Origin: Candidatus Bathyarchaeota archaeon
Lineage (GTDB): Archaea > Thermoproteota > CALKCG01 > B24
NCBI GenBank assembly: GCA_021161255.1
Contig: JAGHAZ010000009.1
Span: 1 to 55,152 of the forward strand
DNA: 55,152 nucleotides
Reading direction: 5' to 3'
In this document: positions 1-7,680 of the stretch, one piece after another
How positions within the stretch are numbered: the first letter of the stretch is position 1
Layout: each line of letters begins with the position of its first letter
Translations under genes and position numbers: made by a program
Notes under the pieces: model-generated
Told to the model about the DNA's origin: nothing
The model's input: the letters and a program-made list of their open reading frames with translations, nothing else
Database searches by the model: none

Positions 1-585
1 ACTCCGGTCACACTGGTCAAGCCAGGTAAGCTCTACTATTGGCCTCCTGGTAGAGGTTTCTGCGTATTCTACGGCATAAGCCAGCCCTACAGCGAGGTCT
101 ACGAGATAGGTGAGTACGTAGGCGTCTTGTTCGACCTGAGAAGCATAGAAGACGGTGAAGAGGCCCAAGTCTCAAACCACAAACCGGCTGAAGAATTTGC
201 AGACATAGCGGAAAGACTAAGGAAGTTAGGCTACTTATGTGCCACACCGTTTTATGACGAAGAGAAAATGGTCACAGCCTCTAAGACCGTGAATGGGGTT
301 AGGATCGGTTTTAACATCTACGTAGAGGATTACGGCTACCACGTCGAATGCGAACCTTTCTACGAGTTTTCTAATAGCTTTCCCGTCCTCCTCGCAACTC
401 TCAAGCTCAAACAAGCCGTTACCCAGATGAGCGATACCGTTAGGCTGGACCTTAACGAGGACGGTTGGGTTACCTTAACGGCGTTTGTCAAAGATTTAAG
501 CGACCTAGGCGAGACTATAATGAACCTAGAGCGGGTTTACCTCAAAGTTCTGAAGATTCTTTCGGCAGAAGCAGGAAGAACCTAA
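1..585 (+). CDS. Cyclophilin-like fold protein (DUF369-type) with C-terminal extension, 5' partial
   Basis: The reading frame is open from base 1 to a TAA at 583-585, so the gene starts before the window; a GTG or TTG inside would be an artificial start. The first 45 or so visible residues contain KLYYWPPGRGFCVFYG followed by an IGEYVGVLFDLRSIEDG segment, which resembles the second half of the archaeal cyclophilin-like family (PF04126). Its members are small beta-barrels without proven isomerase activity. About 140 further residues follow that I do not recognise. They look like a mixed alpha/beta domain with acidic residues, possibly related to YbjN or secretion-chaperone folds, but that is a guess. 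No signal peptide or membrane segment is visible in the part present. Confidence 0.55.
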   Translation, partial: TPVTLVKPGKLYYWPPGRGFCVFYGISQPYSEVYEIGEYVGVLFDLRSIEDGEEAQVSNHKPAEEFADIAERLRKLGYLCATPFYDEEKMVTASKTVNGVRIGFNIYVEDYGYHVECEPFYEFSNSFPVLLATLKLKQAVTQMSDTVRLDLNEDGWVTLTAFVKDLSDLGETIMNLERVYLKVLKILSAEAGRT

Positions 586-784
586 AATAAAATGGATAAC
601 TCAACCTCTGGCTAAGCTCTTTTCACCTTTACTTTTTCCTCCAGGTAAGACTGTCGTGTCAGTATAGATGTTGGGCTGGTTTTACGCGTTCATAACCCGT
701 CTTAGGCTCTTCGAGATTAGAAGGGCAAGATTAACAAGAGTCTGTTTAAGGTCTCAAAAACTCCCTTTCAACCGTTCAGACAGT

Positions 785-1177
785 TTAGCTCTTAACCCTT
801 ACAAGCTTCGGTCGGCCTAGTATCCTCCAATACTCAACCTCGACCGAAGGCTTCAGTTTATCCTTGAACTCCTCGTCGACCTCCGTGAGTTCAAAGACCT
901 CGAAGGTCTCTAAGTCCATTATCTGAATGACGTCTCCGGCTACGGCTATGACCTGGCCGCTACGTTTGTCGATTATAGGTACATCTATCTTAGCGTCGAC
1001 CGGAGAAACGATGCTCCTCTTAACCCCGTCGAAGAGCCCTATGGCCACTATCCTGGCCTTAGCGCTTCCGTGTTTACCAGGCTTAGACTTCTCGACCGTG
1101 ACGATTCTAGACGGTTCGCCGTCTATGATAACGTACATACCCTCTTTCAAAGACCCCACGTCGACCGGCCTACTCAT
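785..1177 (-). CDS. eif5A: Translation factor aIF5A
   Basis: This factor rescues stalled ribosomes, especially at proline stretches, and is activated by modification of one lysine to (deoxy)hypusine. The protein carries the hypusine loop SKPGKHGSAKAR in its N-terminal SH3-like domain (modified Lys near residue 35) and a C-terminal OB domain with GDVIQIMDLETFEVFEL. At about 130 residues the length is normal. I chose the ATG at 1177 because family members begin near MSRPVDVGSLKEG; a GTG two codons earlier (1183) is also possible. The gene lies 19 bases behind the DUF123 gene on the same strand and is probably cotranscribed with it. Confidence 0.95.
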   Translation of the reverse strand: MSRPVDVGSLKEGMYVIIDGEPSRIVTVEKSKPGKHGSAKARIVAIGLFDGVKRSIVSPVDAKIDVPIIDKRSGQVIAVAGDVIQIMDLETFEVFELTEVDEEFKDKLKPSVEVEYWRILGRPKLVRVKS

Positions 1178-1196
1178 GACCACGCACCACCATAAA

Positions 1197-1700
1197 TTAT
1201 AGGTGAGCTTTTCTTAAATCTTCTGTCCCAAACCCCTCCAAGTCGAATATTCTAGGTTTAAGACCTAGTCGCTTGTATACAGCTAGAATCCTATCCAACG
1301 CATCCTCCACGGTCTGGGTTGAGCCGAAGTATATTAGGTGACTGAAGCATCCAGACCTACAGTCTGAGGAGCCGAAGCCCCTGAGCTCTGGATTGGGCAA
1401 CCCCTCCCTCGTAAGCTCTTCTACGACCTTACACTCGGCTTTTTGAGCGGTCTCAGAGGAGACGACCCTCACCACCTCTACATCACGGTTTAGAAGTAGA
1501 TAGTCTATATGCCATCTAGTTTGTTTGTTATCCGATAGGTGTCGACGTATGCGTCCTTCGAGACTCTGGGCGCCGAAGCCCATAGCAGAGCCTACATAGA
1601 CGTAGAGACCCGGGTTAAACCTTCTAACTCCTAAGGCCCCGATTCTGATGTTCATAGGCTTTTTAACCCTTATCAGGAGGCTGTAGACACCTCTACTCAT
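1197..1700 (-). CDS. DUF123 / GIY-YIG-like (Uri-type) endonuclease-family protein
   Basis: The 167-residue protein belongs to the DUF123 group (COG1833), distant relatives of GIY-YIG nucleases. The N-terminal strand pair reads GVYSLLI, then GLYVYVGSAMG, which is the GIY-YIG-like core. An arginine-rich helix follows (GRIRRHLSDNKQTRWHIDYLL). The middle part has SSDCRSGCFSHLIYF, with the Cys-rich segment and S-H-L typical of this group. Function in archaea is unknown; a DNA-repair or DNA-processing nuclease role is inferred from the fold only. The gene precedes aIF5A in what looks like a two-gene operon and diverges from the phosphatidyltransferase gene at 1769. Confidence 0.8.
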   Translation of the reverse strand: MSRGVYSLLIRVKKPMNIRIGALGVRRFNPGLYVYVGSAMGFGAQSLEGRIRRHLSDNKQTRWHIDYLLLNRDVEVVRVVSSETAQKAECKVVEELTREGLPNPELRGFGSSDCRSGCFSHLIYFGSTQTVEDALDRILAVYKRLGLKPRIFDLEGFGTEDLRKAHL

Positions 1701-1714
1701 TTATCCCGGTAAAA

Positions 1715-1748
1715 TTATATCACTATGATATGATATAATATTTAACGC
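1715..1748. promoter_or_regulatory. AT-rich divergent promoter region
   Basis: This is the gap between the minus-strand DUF123 gene and the plus-strand phosphatidyltransferase gene. It contains repeated GATAT/ATATC-like steps and a TATAATATTTAA stretch. A TATA box here would put the plus-strand transcript start close to the TTG at 1769. The assignment rests on composition and spacing only. Confidence 0.35.
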
Positions 1749-1768
1749 TGGGTATCCGTGGTGGTAAG

Positions 1769-2341
1769 TTGCTTAACAGGATAAGAGCGGAAGTCGAGAA
1801 ACGCATCCTAGTTTTAGCAAAAATCCTAGCTGCCGCAGGTTTCAAACCCGAGGCTTTAAGCCTCATGGGCCTAGCTTCAGCTTTTCTATCGGCTTTGGCT
1901 TACAACCTAGGCGACGGCATCTTAAGCCTATACACAGCCTCTCTACTCGTCATAGCGTCCGGGTTCTTCGACATGGTCGATGGAGCCGTGGCCAGACTGA
2001 CCGGTAGGGTAAGCCTCCGAGGCTCGTTCTTAGATTCCACGATAGATAGGCTGGCAGACGCGTTGATAATAGGCGGCTTAACCTTGAGCGGAAGGGTCTA
2101 TATCCCCGTCGGAGTAGTAGCCCTAGCCGGCTCTCTCTTGACAAGTTACATAAGGGCTAAAGCAGAGTCCGTAGGGGTTGAGATGTCGGGTATAGGCTTG
2201 GCAGAGAGAGGTGAGAGGTTGATAATACTCGCCGTTTCAGGGTTCCTAAATGCCGTGGATATAGGTGTCTGGGTTTTAGCCGTCTTATCTTCCGTCACAG
2301 TTCTCCAGAGGATTCTACACGGTTACAAAAGCCTAAGATAA
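1769..2341 (+). CDS. CDP-alcohol phosphatidyltransferase (probable archaetidylinositol-phosphate synthase type)
   Basis: The enzyme would join a CDP-activated archaeal lipid to a polar alcohol at the membrane. The full family signature is present: D68-x2-D71-G-x2-A-R76-x8-G85-x3-D89-x3-D93, whose aspartates bind the metal and the CDP group. Hydrophobic segments before and after the motif fit the six-helix bundle of the family, and 190 residues is a normal length. In archaea this short form is usually archaetidylinositol phosphate synthase, but the alcohol (inositol phosphate, serine or glycerol) cannot be read from the sequence. The start is a TTG preceded by GGTGG a few bases upstream. The 3' end overlaps the convergent PadR gene by 9 bases. 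Confidence 0.88.
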   Translation: MLNRIRAEVEKRILVLAKILAAAGFKPEALSLMGLASAFLSALAYNLGDGILSLYTASLLVIASGFFDMVDGAVARLTGRVSLRGSFLDSTIDRLADALIIGGLTLSGRVYIPVGVVALAGSLLTSYIRAKAESVGVEMSGIGLAERGERLIILAVSGFLNAVDIGVWVLAVLSSVTVLQRILHGYKSLR

Positions 2342-2647
2342 GCTCAGAGTCCTAAGCGTCTTCTCCAGAAACTTTAACCCCTCTCTCAGGGTGTCTAAAC
2401 CACGTTCCGTACTCTTGTAGTATTGCCTTCGGGAATCTCCCTCTACCGGAACCTTCTCGACTAAACCCTCTCGGGTCATCTTGTATAGAACCATGTATAC
2501 GGTTATGGTGGCTACCGTGAAGCCGAACCTCTCCTTCAAAGCCCTCTTGATCTCGTAGGCATACATAGGCTTCTCAGACAGCATTTTAAGTATATACATC
2601 CATAGATTCTCGACCGTTAGCTTCCTAGTAAGCCTGTTATAAGCCAA
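2333..2647 (-). CDS. PadR-family transcriptional regulator
   Basis: This 104-residue winged-helix protein has the PadR pattern: a first helix (LWMYILKMLSEKPMYAYEIK), a recognition helix region (TVATITVYMVLYKMTREGLV) and a wing with DSRRQYYKSTERG, followed by a C-terminal dimerisation helix. PadR proteins are usually repressors, with ligands that vary and are mostly unknown. The gene starts 12 bases after the stop of eS26, so it is probably cotranscribed with that ribosomal protein gene. Its target is not evident; the overlapping convergent lipid gene is one candidate. Confidence 0.85.
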   Translation of the reverse strand: MAYNRLTRKLTVENLWMYILKMLSEKPMYAYEIKRALKERFGFTVATITVYMVLYKMTREGLVEKVPVEGDSRRQYYKSTERGLDTLREGLKFLEKTLRTLSLS

Positions 2648-2659
2648 GGTTAACCACTA

Positions 2660-2953
2660 TCATCTATACCTAAGGGGCCTGCTTAGTCTTCTCTCCGCTC
2701 TAGACCTGACCTTCACGATACCGTAGTGTACGGCACATGATACGCAGTAGTTTTTGACGACCTTATACGTACCTATGTAGGCCCCTTTAGCCCTAAGCTC
2801 CTTAGCGAGCTGAGGGTCGACAGGTGAAAACCTAACAGTGATCCGTTTAATCTTATCCCTAGGCACTAGGGCACCGCAGTTGTCGCATCTAACAAGCTCA
2901 GTCCTACCCTTCGTCCCCTTGCTACGACCCCGAGATTTCCTCTTCTTAGGCAT
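2660..2953 (-). CDS. rps26e: Small-subunit ribosomal protein eS26
   Basis: eS26 binds the 3' end of small-subunit rRNA near the mRNA exit channel. The 97-residue protein has a basic N-terminus (KKRKSRGRSKG), a C23-x2-C26 and a C70-x2-C73 zinc pair (VRCDNCG and KNYCVSC), and the eS26 core IKRITVRFSPVDPQ. The protein is found in TACK and Asgard archaea and in eukaryotes but not in Euryarchaeota, so it is the best single lineage marker in this window. Length and start (ATG, MPKKRK) match the family. Confidence 0.95.
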   Translation of the reverse strand: MPKKRKSRGRSKGTKGRTELVRCDNCGALVPRDKIKRITVRFSPVDPQLAKELRAKGAYIGTYKVVKNYCVSCAVHYGIVKVRSRAERRLSRPLRYR

Positions 2954-3018
2954 GACAACCAGCTAGAAATAAGAAAAATCATCCACGCTAAAAAGGGTTA
3001 CGCTGAAGAACGGCTCTT

Positions 3019-3453
3019 TCAACACGTCGGATATTCTGCCAGAGACCTAACAACACCGCTGTGATCGCCCTTAAGCTTGCCGAGAAGCCTCTCATCGGCA
3101 GTATATAGGGTTGTATCAAGCACTTTAGCCAACGCTACATAAGACGCGTCGTAGACCGTTATACCATTCTCTAACGCTATCGATGCCGTTAATCTGGCAT
3201 ACTCACCCTCCAGATGATGGAGTTCAAAGCCGTAGAGAGATATGCTCTCAGCGATCTCGACCAGCTTTCCGTGGTCTAACCTATCAGACGAGTATCGTAT
3301 AGCGTTTAAGACCTCGAAGGGCATCAGAGCAGGGGCGGCAAGCTCGACTAAGCCGTCGATGTAGTCTTCACGTATCTTCAAAGCCTGACTCCTATCCTCC
3401 TCGAGGACATACCATTTCACGACCACGCTAGCGTCGACCACTATTTTCTTCAC
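3019..3453 (-). CDS. vapC: PIN-domain toxin, VapC family
   Basis: PIN domains of this size are Mg-dependent ribonucleases and act as the toxin of type II toxin-antitoxin pairs. The acidic residues of the active site are visible: VVDASVVVKWYV at the N-terminus, PFEVLNAI, VYDASYVALA, and a final ADERL. Length (144 aa) is normal. The gene overlaps its antitoxin gene by 26 bases, so translation is probably coupled. No disabling change is seen. Confidence 0.9.
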   Translation of the reverse strand: MKKIVVDASVVVKWYVLEEDRSQALKIREDYIDGLVELAAPALMPFEVLNAIRYSSDRLDHGKLVEIAESISLYGFELHHLEGEYARLTASIALENGITVYDASYVALAKVLDTTLYTADERLLGKLKGDHSGVVRSLAEYPTC

Positions 3454-3670
3454 TCAGCTCCCTCCACCTTCTGATCTCGTCCACGCTTCTCCATCCGGGT
3501 TTAGGTTTAACCAAGTTTCTCTCGTTAAGCAAGACTGCTTTAGCTAAGTTTCTAGACCTTTCAGCATTCAGAACCCGTAGGATCGCTTCGCGAACCACCT
3601 TGCTCCAATTTACATGCCTAAGACTCTCCATTCTCCTTTTGGTCTCTTCATCCACCCGAACCGTTATCAT
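3428..3670 (-). CDS. vapB: Ribbon-helix-helix antitoxin, VapB-like
   Basis: The antitoxin begins with the strand MITVRVDEETKRRM, then a helix with WSKVVREAIL, which is the ribbon-helix-helix DNA-binding unit; the C-terminal tail (PGWRSVDEIRRWRE) would wrap the toxin. I placed the start at the ATG at 3670, nine codons inside the longest frame, because the fold begins there and a TATATAAGG box sits about 25 bases upstream, as expected for a leaderless transcript. The gene precedes and overlaps vapC. A long palindrome covering the TATA box is probably its own binding site. Confidence 0.88.
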   Translation of the reverse strand: MITVRVDEETKRRMESLRHVNWSKVVREAILRVLNAERSRNLAKAVLLNERNLVKPKPGWRSVDEIRRWRELSEENSGRR

Positions 3671-3685
3671 GGGCAAGGCTCTCCA

Positions 3686-3723
3686 CCTTATATACATGTA
3701 TATATGTATATACGTATATAAGG
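3686..3723. promoter_or_regulatory. 38-bp near-palindrome with TATA boxes on both strands (vapBC operator/promoter)
   Basis: The outer arms CCTTATATAC and GTATATAAGG are perfect 10-base inverted repeats; the centre is alternating AT with a few purine mismatches. TATATAAGG can be read on each strand. On the minus strand it lies about 25 bases before the vapB ATG. A symmetric site over the promoter is what an RHH antitoxin would use for autoregulation. On the plus strand it would fire into the 3.72-4.0 kb region, which has only a gene remnant. Confidence 0.6.
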
Positions 3724-3776
3724 GGTTTGTTCAAGGGTTTTTGAATAAGTCAACCGTTAAACCTCCACCATACTAG

Positions 3777-3899
3777 ACGTTTAACCGGGATGGGAGTCTT
3801 AGGCTGGTCTTAGACTACAGGTCTTGGAAAGCTAGAGTTGCGGCTATGGAGCTTACTGGAGAGCTGAGTAAAGCTATAAAGGAGAAGCCTAAGGAGTAG
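3777..3899 (+). pseudogene. Short unassigned coding remnant
   Basis: The gap between vapB and the ABC ATPase holds a 40-codon open stretch without a plausible start, ending in TAG at 3897-3899. Its residues look protein-like (LVLDYRSWKARVAAMELTG, then a lysine/glutamate-rich helix). It reads like the tail of a lost gene. I do not recognise the family, and chance cannot be excluded. Confidence 0.2.
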
Positions 3900-4000
3900 T
3901 GTTCTTAGAGATCCTACATCCAAGTCTGGGTTATTATTCGTAAACTTTTTATCCCTATTCCCTGATTAAACCTTCAGCCATCAGGCTCGGTGCTGCTCAG

Positions 4001-4729
4001 TTGGCTGCCGTAGAAGTTCAGAACCTCGTTAAGGTTTTCGGCTCGTTTAAAGCTTTAGACGGGTTATCCTTCCAAGTCGAGGAAGGTGAGGTTTACGGGC
4101 TTATAGGGCCTAACGGAGCCGGCAAGACCACGACGCTTAGAATTTTAGCTACGCTCCTGCTTCCGACGAGCGGAGTGGTTAAGATATTCGACTACGATGT
4201 GGTCTCTGAGGCCTCTAAGGTTAGACGTATCATAGCCTATCTAGCCGAGGAAGCGGGGGCCTACAGGAACTTAACCGGCCGCGAGTACCTCTCGATAATA
4301 GCCAGGATATACTTCGGCTCTAAGGAGAAGGCCTACAAGGCCGTCGAGTGGGCTGTGAAGGCCTCGGGGCTAGGAGATAAGATACGCGATAAGGTTAAGA
4401 CCTATAGTAGAGGTATGAAGAGAAGACTTCAAGTCGCCAGAGTCTTCATGGTCAGACCTAAGCTTGCGATATTAGATGAGCCTACGGCCGGATTGGATGT
4501 AATCCATGCGAACTATATAAGGAGACTCATAAGAGACTACGCGAGAGAATATGATGCGACCGTTGTCCTATCGAGCCACAACATGCTAGAGGTTGAGTAT
4601 ATATGCGACAGGGTGGCCCTCATAGACAGGGGTAGGATAGTGGCGGAAGGTACTCCCGATGAGCTGAAGAGCATATGGGGGGTCTCGAACCTTGAAGAAG
4701 TATTCGTGAAGGTAGTCGGCAGAGGATAG
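4001..4729 (+). CDS. ABC transporter ATP-binding protein (ABC-2/NatA-like)
   Basis: This 242-residue nucleotide-binding subunit powers an ABC exporter at the membrane. Walker A is GPNGAGKTTT (residues 34-43), the signature is YSRGMKRRLQVAR, Walker B is LAILDEPTAGLD, and the switch histidine is in SSHNMLEVE. The C-terminal SNLEEVFVKVVG is typical of ATPases paired with ABC-2 permeases. The start is a TTG at 4001. The nearest matching permease is at 6355, but a GH4 gene lies between them, so the pair may have been interrupted. Confidence 0.9.
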   Translation: MAAVEVQNLVKVFGSFKALDGLSFQVEEGEVYGLIGPNGAGKTTTLRILATLLLPTSGVVKIFDYDVVSEASKVRRIIAYLAEEAGAYRNLTGREYLSIIARIYFGSKEKAYKAVEWAVKASGLGDKIRDKVKTYSRGMKRRLQVARVFMVRPKLAILDEPTAGLDVIHANYIRRLIRDYAREYDATVVLSSHNMLEVEYICDRVALIDRGRIVAEGTPDELKSIWGVSNLEEVFVKVVGRG

Positions 4730-4894
4730 CTCCGAACCACTTGGTGAAAAATCTTCAATTTCGTAGAATGACGACGATTATTCCGTAAAGTTCATCGCTA
4801 AAGAATGTAATTCATGTATAATTTCAGGAATAAGCGTTTTTGAAAGGCTTAAATAATGGTGGATTTCTGATCTGTCTTCTTAGGAGTTGTGAGC

Positions 4895-6259
4895 ATGAAG
4901 ATCTCGATTATCGGAGCCGGAAGTATGGCGTTTTCTACGGCTCTCATAAGAGACCTCGCCCTTACTAAACAGATTTCCGGTAGTAAGGTTACGTTGATGG
5001 ATATTAGCGAGGAACGCCTAAACGCGGCCTTTAACATAGCGAGACGTTACTCAGATGAGGTAGGAAGCGAACTCGTTATCGAGAAAACTATGGATGTGGT
5101 TGAAGCTATTAGAGACTCTGATTTCGTGATAAACGTTGCGTTTGCCGGAGGATACTACAACCTTGAGCTGATGATAGAAACCGCTGAAAAACATGGGTAT
5201 TACAGGGGTATAGACGCTACGGATTGGAACATGATCAACAACTACAACATCTACACCTGCTATAAACAGTATCAGATAGCGTTAAACATAGCCAGGACTA
5301 TGGAGGAGTACGCACCAGATGGGTGGCTCCTTCAGGTCGCGAACCCTCTTCTAGAAGTAACCACGATGCTACTTAGGAAGACGAAAGTTAAAGTCGTCGG
5401 TTTCTGCCACGGTTTTCACGGGTATGCTGAACTAGCTCGGGTCTGCGGGTTAAACCCCGACGAATTGGAGTTTCAAGTCGTGGGTTTAAATCATGATATA
5501 TGGTTGACCTATCTGACTAAGGACGGTGAGGACGCGTATAGGTACATAGACGAGTGGCTGGAGAAAGATGCCGAGAACTTTTGGAAGACTCATATACTAG
5601 ACCTCTGGGAGGAGCAGCTCAGCAGAGCAGCCGCGGATATGTATAGGAGATATGGGCTTTACCCGATAGGGGATACTTGTAGAAGCGGCACCTGGGTCTA
5701 TCATAAAGACTTGAAGACAAAGCAGAGATGGTACGGTCCTATAGGCGGTGTCGACTCTGAGATCGGATGGATTATACGTCGGCTTAGATACCGTTCTCAA
5801 CTTGAAAGGTTCTATAGGATAGCTAACGACCCGACGATATCGGTGTCTAAAGAGCTTGGCCTAACTCGGAGCGGGGAACAGTTTGTAGACTTCATAGACA
5901 GCGTCACGAATGGTGTGGAGCGGAGGCTTATACTGAACATCAGGAATAACGGGATAATCCCAGGCATTCCCGCAGACGTAGCGGTCGAAGTTCCCGTATA
6001 CGTTTCAAAGGAAAGATTCCGGCCAGAGCCCATAAAGACGCTACCCAGCTCCGTGGTTAAATTCGCATTGATACCGAGGTGGGAGAGGATGGAATGGGCG
6101 CTTGAAGCGTTCGACGCGTTATCGGAGGGAGGTAAACAGGCGTACAGGGAAGCGCTGGTGAACATCCTACTAGCCGATCCACGCACGTCCTCCTTAGAGC
6201 AGGCAATCTCAACGGTAGATGCTCTATTGAAACTACCATATTATAGAGGCGACGAGTGA
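4895..6259 (+). CDS. Glycoside hydrolase family 4 (alpha-galactosidase/alpha-glucosidase/glucuronidase type)
   Basis: GH4 enzymes cleave glycosides by an unusual redox-elimination route that needs NAD and Mn(II). The protein (454 aa from the ATG) starts with the Rossmann motif IIGAGSMAFS; metal ligands are the Cys of GFCHG (near residue 171) and the His of GLNHD (near residue 200). Substrate preference among alpha-glucosides, alpha-galactosides and alpha-glucuronides is not readable with certainty. I chose ATG 4895, since AGGAG at 4882-4886 is 8 bases before it; a GTG at 4889 is too close to the ribosome site. A TATA-like CTTAAATAAT lies upstream (about 4848), so it probably has its own promoter. 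It sits between an ABC ATPase and an ABC permease. Confidence 0.9.
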   Translation: MKISIIGAGSMAFSTALIRDLALTKQISGSKVTLMDISEERLNAAFNIARRYSDEVGSELVIEKTMDVVEAIRDSDFVINVAFAGGYYNLELMIETAEKHGYYRGIDATDWNMINNYNIYTCYKQYQIALNIARTMEEYAPDGWLLQVANPLLEVTTMLLRKTKVKVVGFCHGFHGYAELARVCGLNPDELEFQVVGLNHDIWLTYLTKDGEDAYRYIDEWLEKDAENFWKTHILDLWEEQLSRAAADMYRRYGLYPIGDTCRSGTWVYHKDLKTKQRWYGPIGGVDSEIGWIIRRLRYRSQLERFYRIANDPTISVSKELGLTRSGEQFVDFIDSVTNGVERRLILNIRNNGIIPGIPADVAVEVPVYVSKERFRPEPIKTLPSSVVKFALIPRWERMEWALEAFDALSEGGKQAYREALVNILLADPRTSSLEQAISTVDALLKLPYYRGDE

Positions 6260-6354
6260 GAAAGAGTATGCTAAAAATACACCTCTATAATATCTTTTTA
6301 TTCTGAAGGCTACCGTCTATGAAAACTCAAATAAGTCTGTTAATCCATAATTAG

Positions 6355-7680
6355 GTGAGATTGAGCCGTCTCACACCTCTCGTAGAAAAGGAGGTTAAAG
6401 ACCTTCTGAGAGACCCTAGGATCTACATAGGTTTGATAGTCCCTGTTTTGATAATGCCTGTCATAGGTCTGGCCATGTCTACGGCTATGACGAGTTCCAT
6501 AGAATCCGTGACTAGGGAGGGTGTTAAAGTCGCCGTTTTAGACTTCGACGGGACAGGTGTCAGTAAGGGCTTTATAAGGTTCATAAATAGCTCTGGGTTG
6601 AAGGTTTACCGACCATCCTCGAAGACCGTCGAGGACGCGGTTAAGGAACTCGAAGATGAAAATATCAAGGTTCTCATAGTGGTGCCCGACGGCTTTGGGT
6701 CGAATATAACGTCTTACCGGAGAGCCAGGCTTGACCTGTATTTTCTCGTGAAAACCGTCGGTTTCGGAGAGGCCGGGTTGTTCTCCATAGTCGAGAACGT
6801 CCTGAACCTCTACGCTAAGGTCTTAAGCGAGTCCTTCATCTCATCCATGAACTCTAGCGTAAACCCGGAAGAGGTCAGAGAGCCTCTGAACACTACAAGC
6901 CGAACCGTCATCAAGGGGGAGGTCTTAAACGTTCCCCCTCAAGCGCTCTTCGGCCAGTTCTTTACAGGCTACGGGATTATGGTACCCTTGGTCTTGACCA
7001 TGGTCTCTGTAACGGTCGCTCAGATAGCCGCCACCGCTACGGCCGTCGAGAACGAGGAGAAAACCCTAGAAACGCTCCTGACGCTTCCGGTTAGCCGCTA
7101 TGAAATACTATTAGCTAAGCTCATAGGATCCACGGTCGTGGCGGTTCTCGGGACGCTGTTCTTCATAATCGGCTTCGCCGTATACTTCCAGAGCTTCTTC
7201 ACGGTCGGAGGGTTGACAGAGGGGATCCCCGTAAGCCAGCTTAAGCTTCCCCCGCCTCCCCCAGAGACGTTCTTAGCCCTCTCCCTGAGCCTGCTCATAG
7301 CGGTGTTCTTCACCACGTCCCTCGGGGTCATCATAGGCGCTTTAAGCAGCGACGTCAGGATCTCTAACTCGCTCATAGGCATAGTGATCGTGCCGATAAT
7401 GATACCGGCGTTCCTGATAATGTACGGCGACGTAAGGACGCTACCTCTTGGGCTTCAGATTCTAGTCTATGCTCTTCCACCGAGCTACCCCATGCTCATA
7501 GCAAGGGACATGCTCCTCGCGGAGCTGCCGATCGAGGCTTTATATGGCATACCCTATTCCGCTGGATTGACGGTGTTTCTGCTTCTTCTAACGAGTAGGC
7601 TTCTCGTTCCCGAGAAGCTCCTATCGCTTCAGTATAAGATACTCGCCAGAAGGATGAAAGGTAGAAGAAGCCGTGGTTAG
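6355..7680 (+). CDS. ABC-2 type transporter permease
   Basis: This 441-residue membrane protein has one N-terminal transmembrane segment (IYIGLIVPVLIMPVIGLAMS), a large extracytoplasmic loop of roughly 170 residues with several N-x-S/T sites, then five or six further membrane helices. The cytoplasmic segment with ENEEKTLETLLTLPVSRYEILLAK is characteristic of ABC-2 permeases of the NatB type. It is the likely partner of the ATPase at 4001. The start is GTG 6355; a TTG two codons later is an alternative. The last 4 bases overlap the convergent proS gene. Confidence 0.88.
   Translation: MRLSRLTPLVEKEVKDLLRDPRIYIGLIVPVLIMPVIGLAMSTAMTSSIESVTREGVKVAVLDFDGTGVSKGFIRFINSSGLKVYRPSSKTVEDAVKELEDENIKVLIVVPDGFGSNITSYRRARLDLYFLVKTVGFGEAGLFSIVENVLNLYAKVLSESFISSMNSSVNPEEVREPLNTTSRTVIKGEVLNVPPQALFGQFFTGYGIMVPLVLTMVSVTVAQIAATATAVENEEKTLETLLTLPVSRYEILLAKLIGSTVVAVLGTLFFIIGFAVYFQSFFTVGGLTEGIPVSQLKLPPPPPETFLALSLSLLIAVFFTTSLGVIIGALSSDVRISNSLIGIVIVPIMIPAFLIMYGDVRTLPLGLQILVYALPPSYPMLIARDMLLAELPIEALYGIPYSAGLTVFLLLLTSRLLVPEKLLSLQYKILARRMKGRRSRG

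Noticed and set aside
7230-7265. Proline run in the ABC permease as a possible repeat or frameshift
   Set aside because: The frame is open on both sides and the run lies in an external loop; no sign of a lesion.
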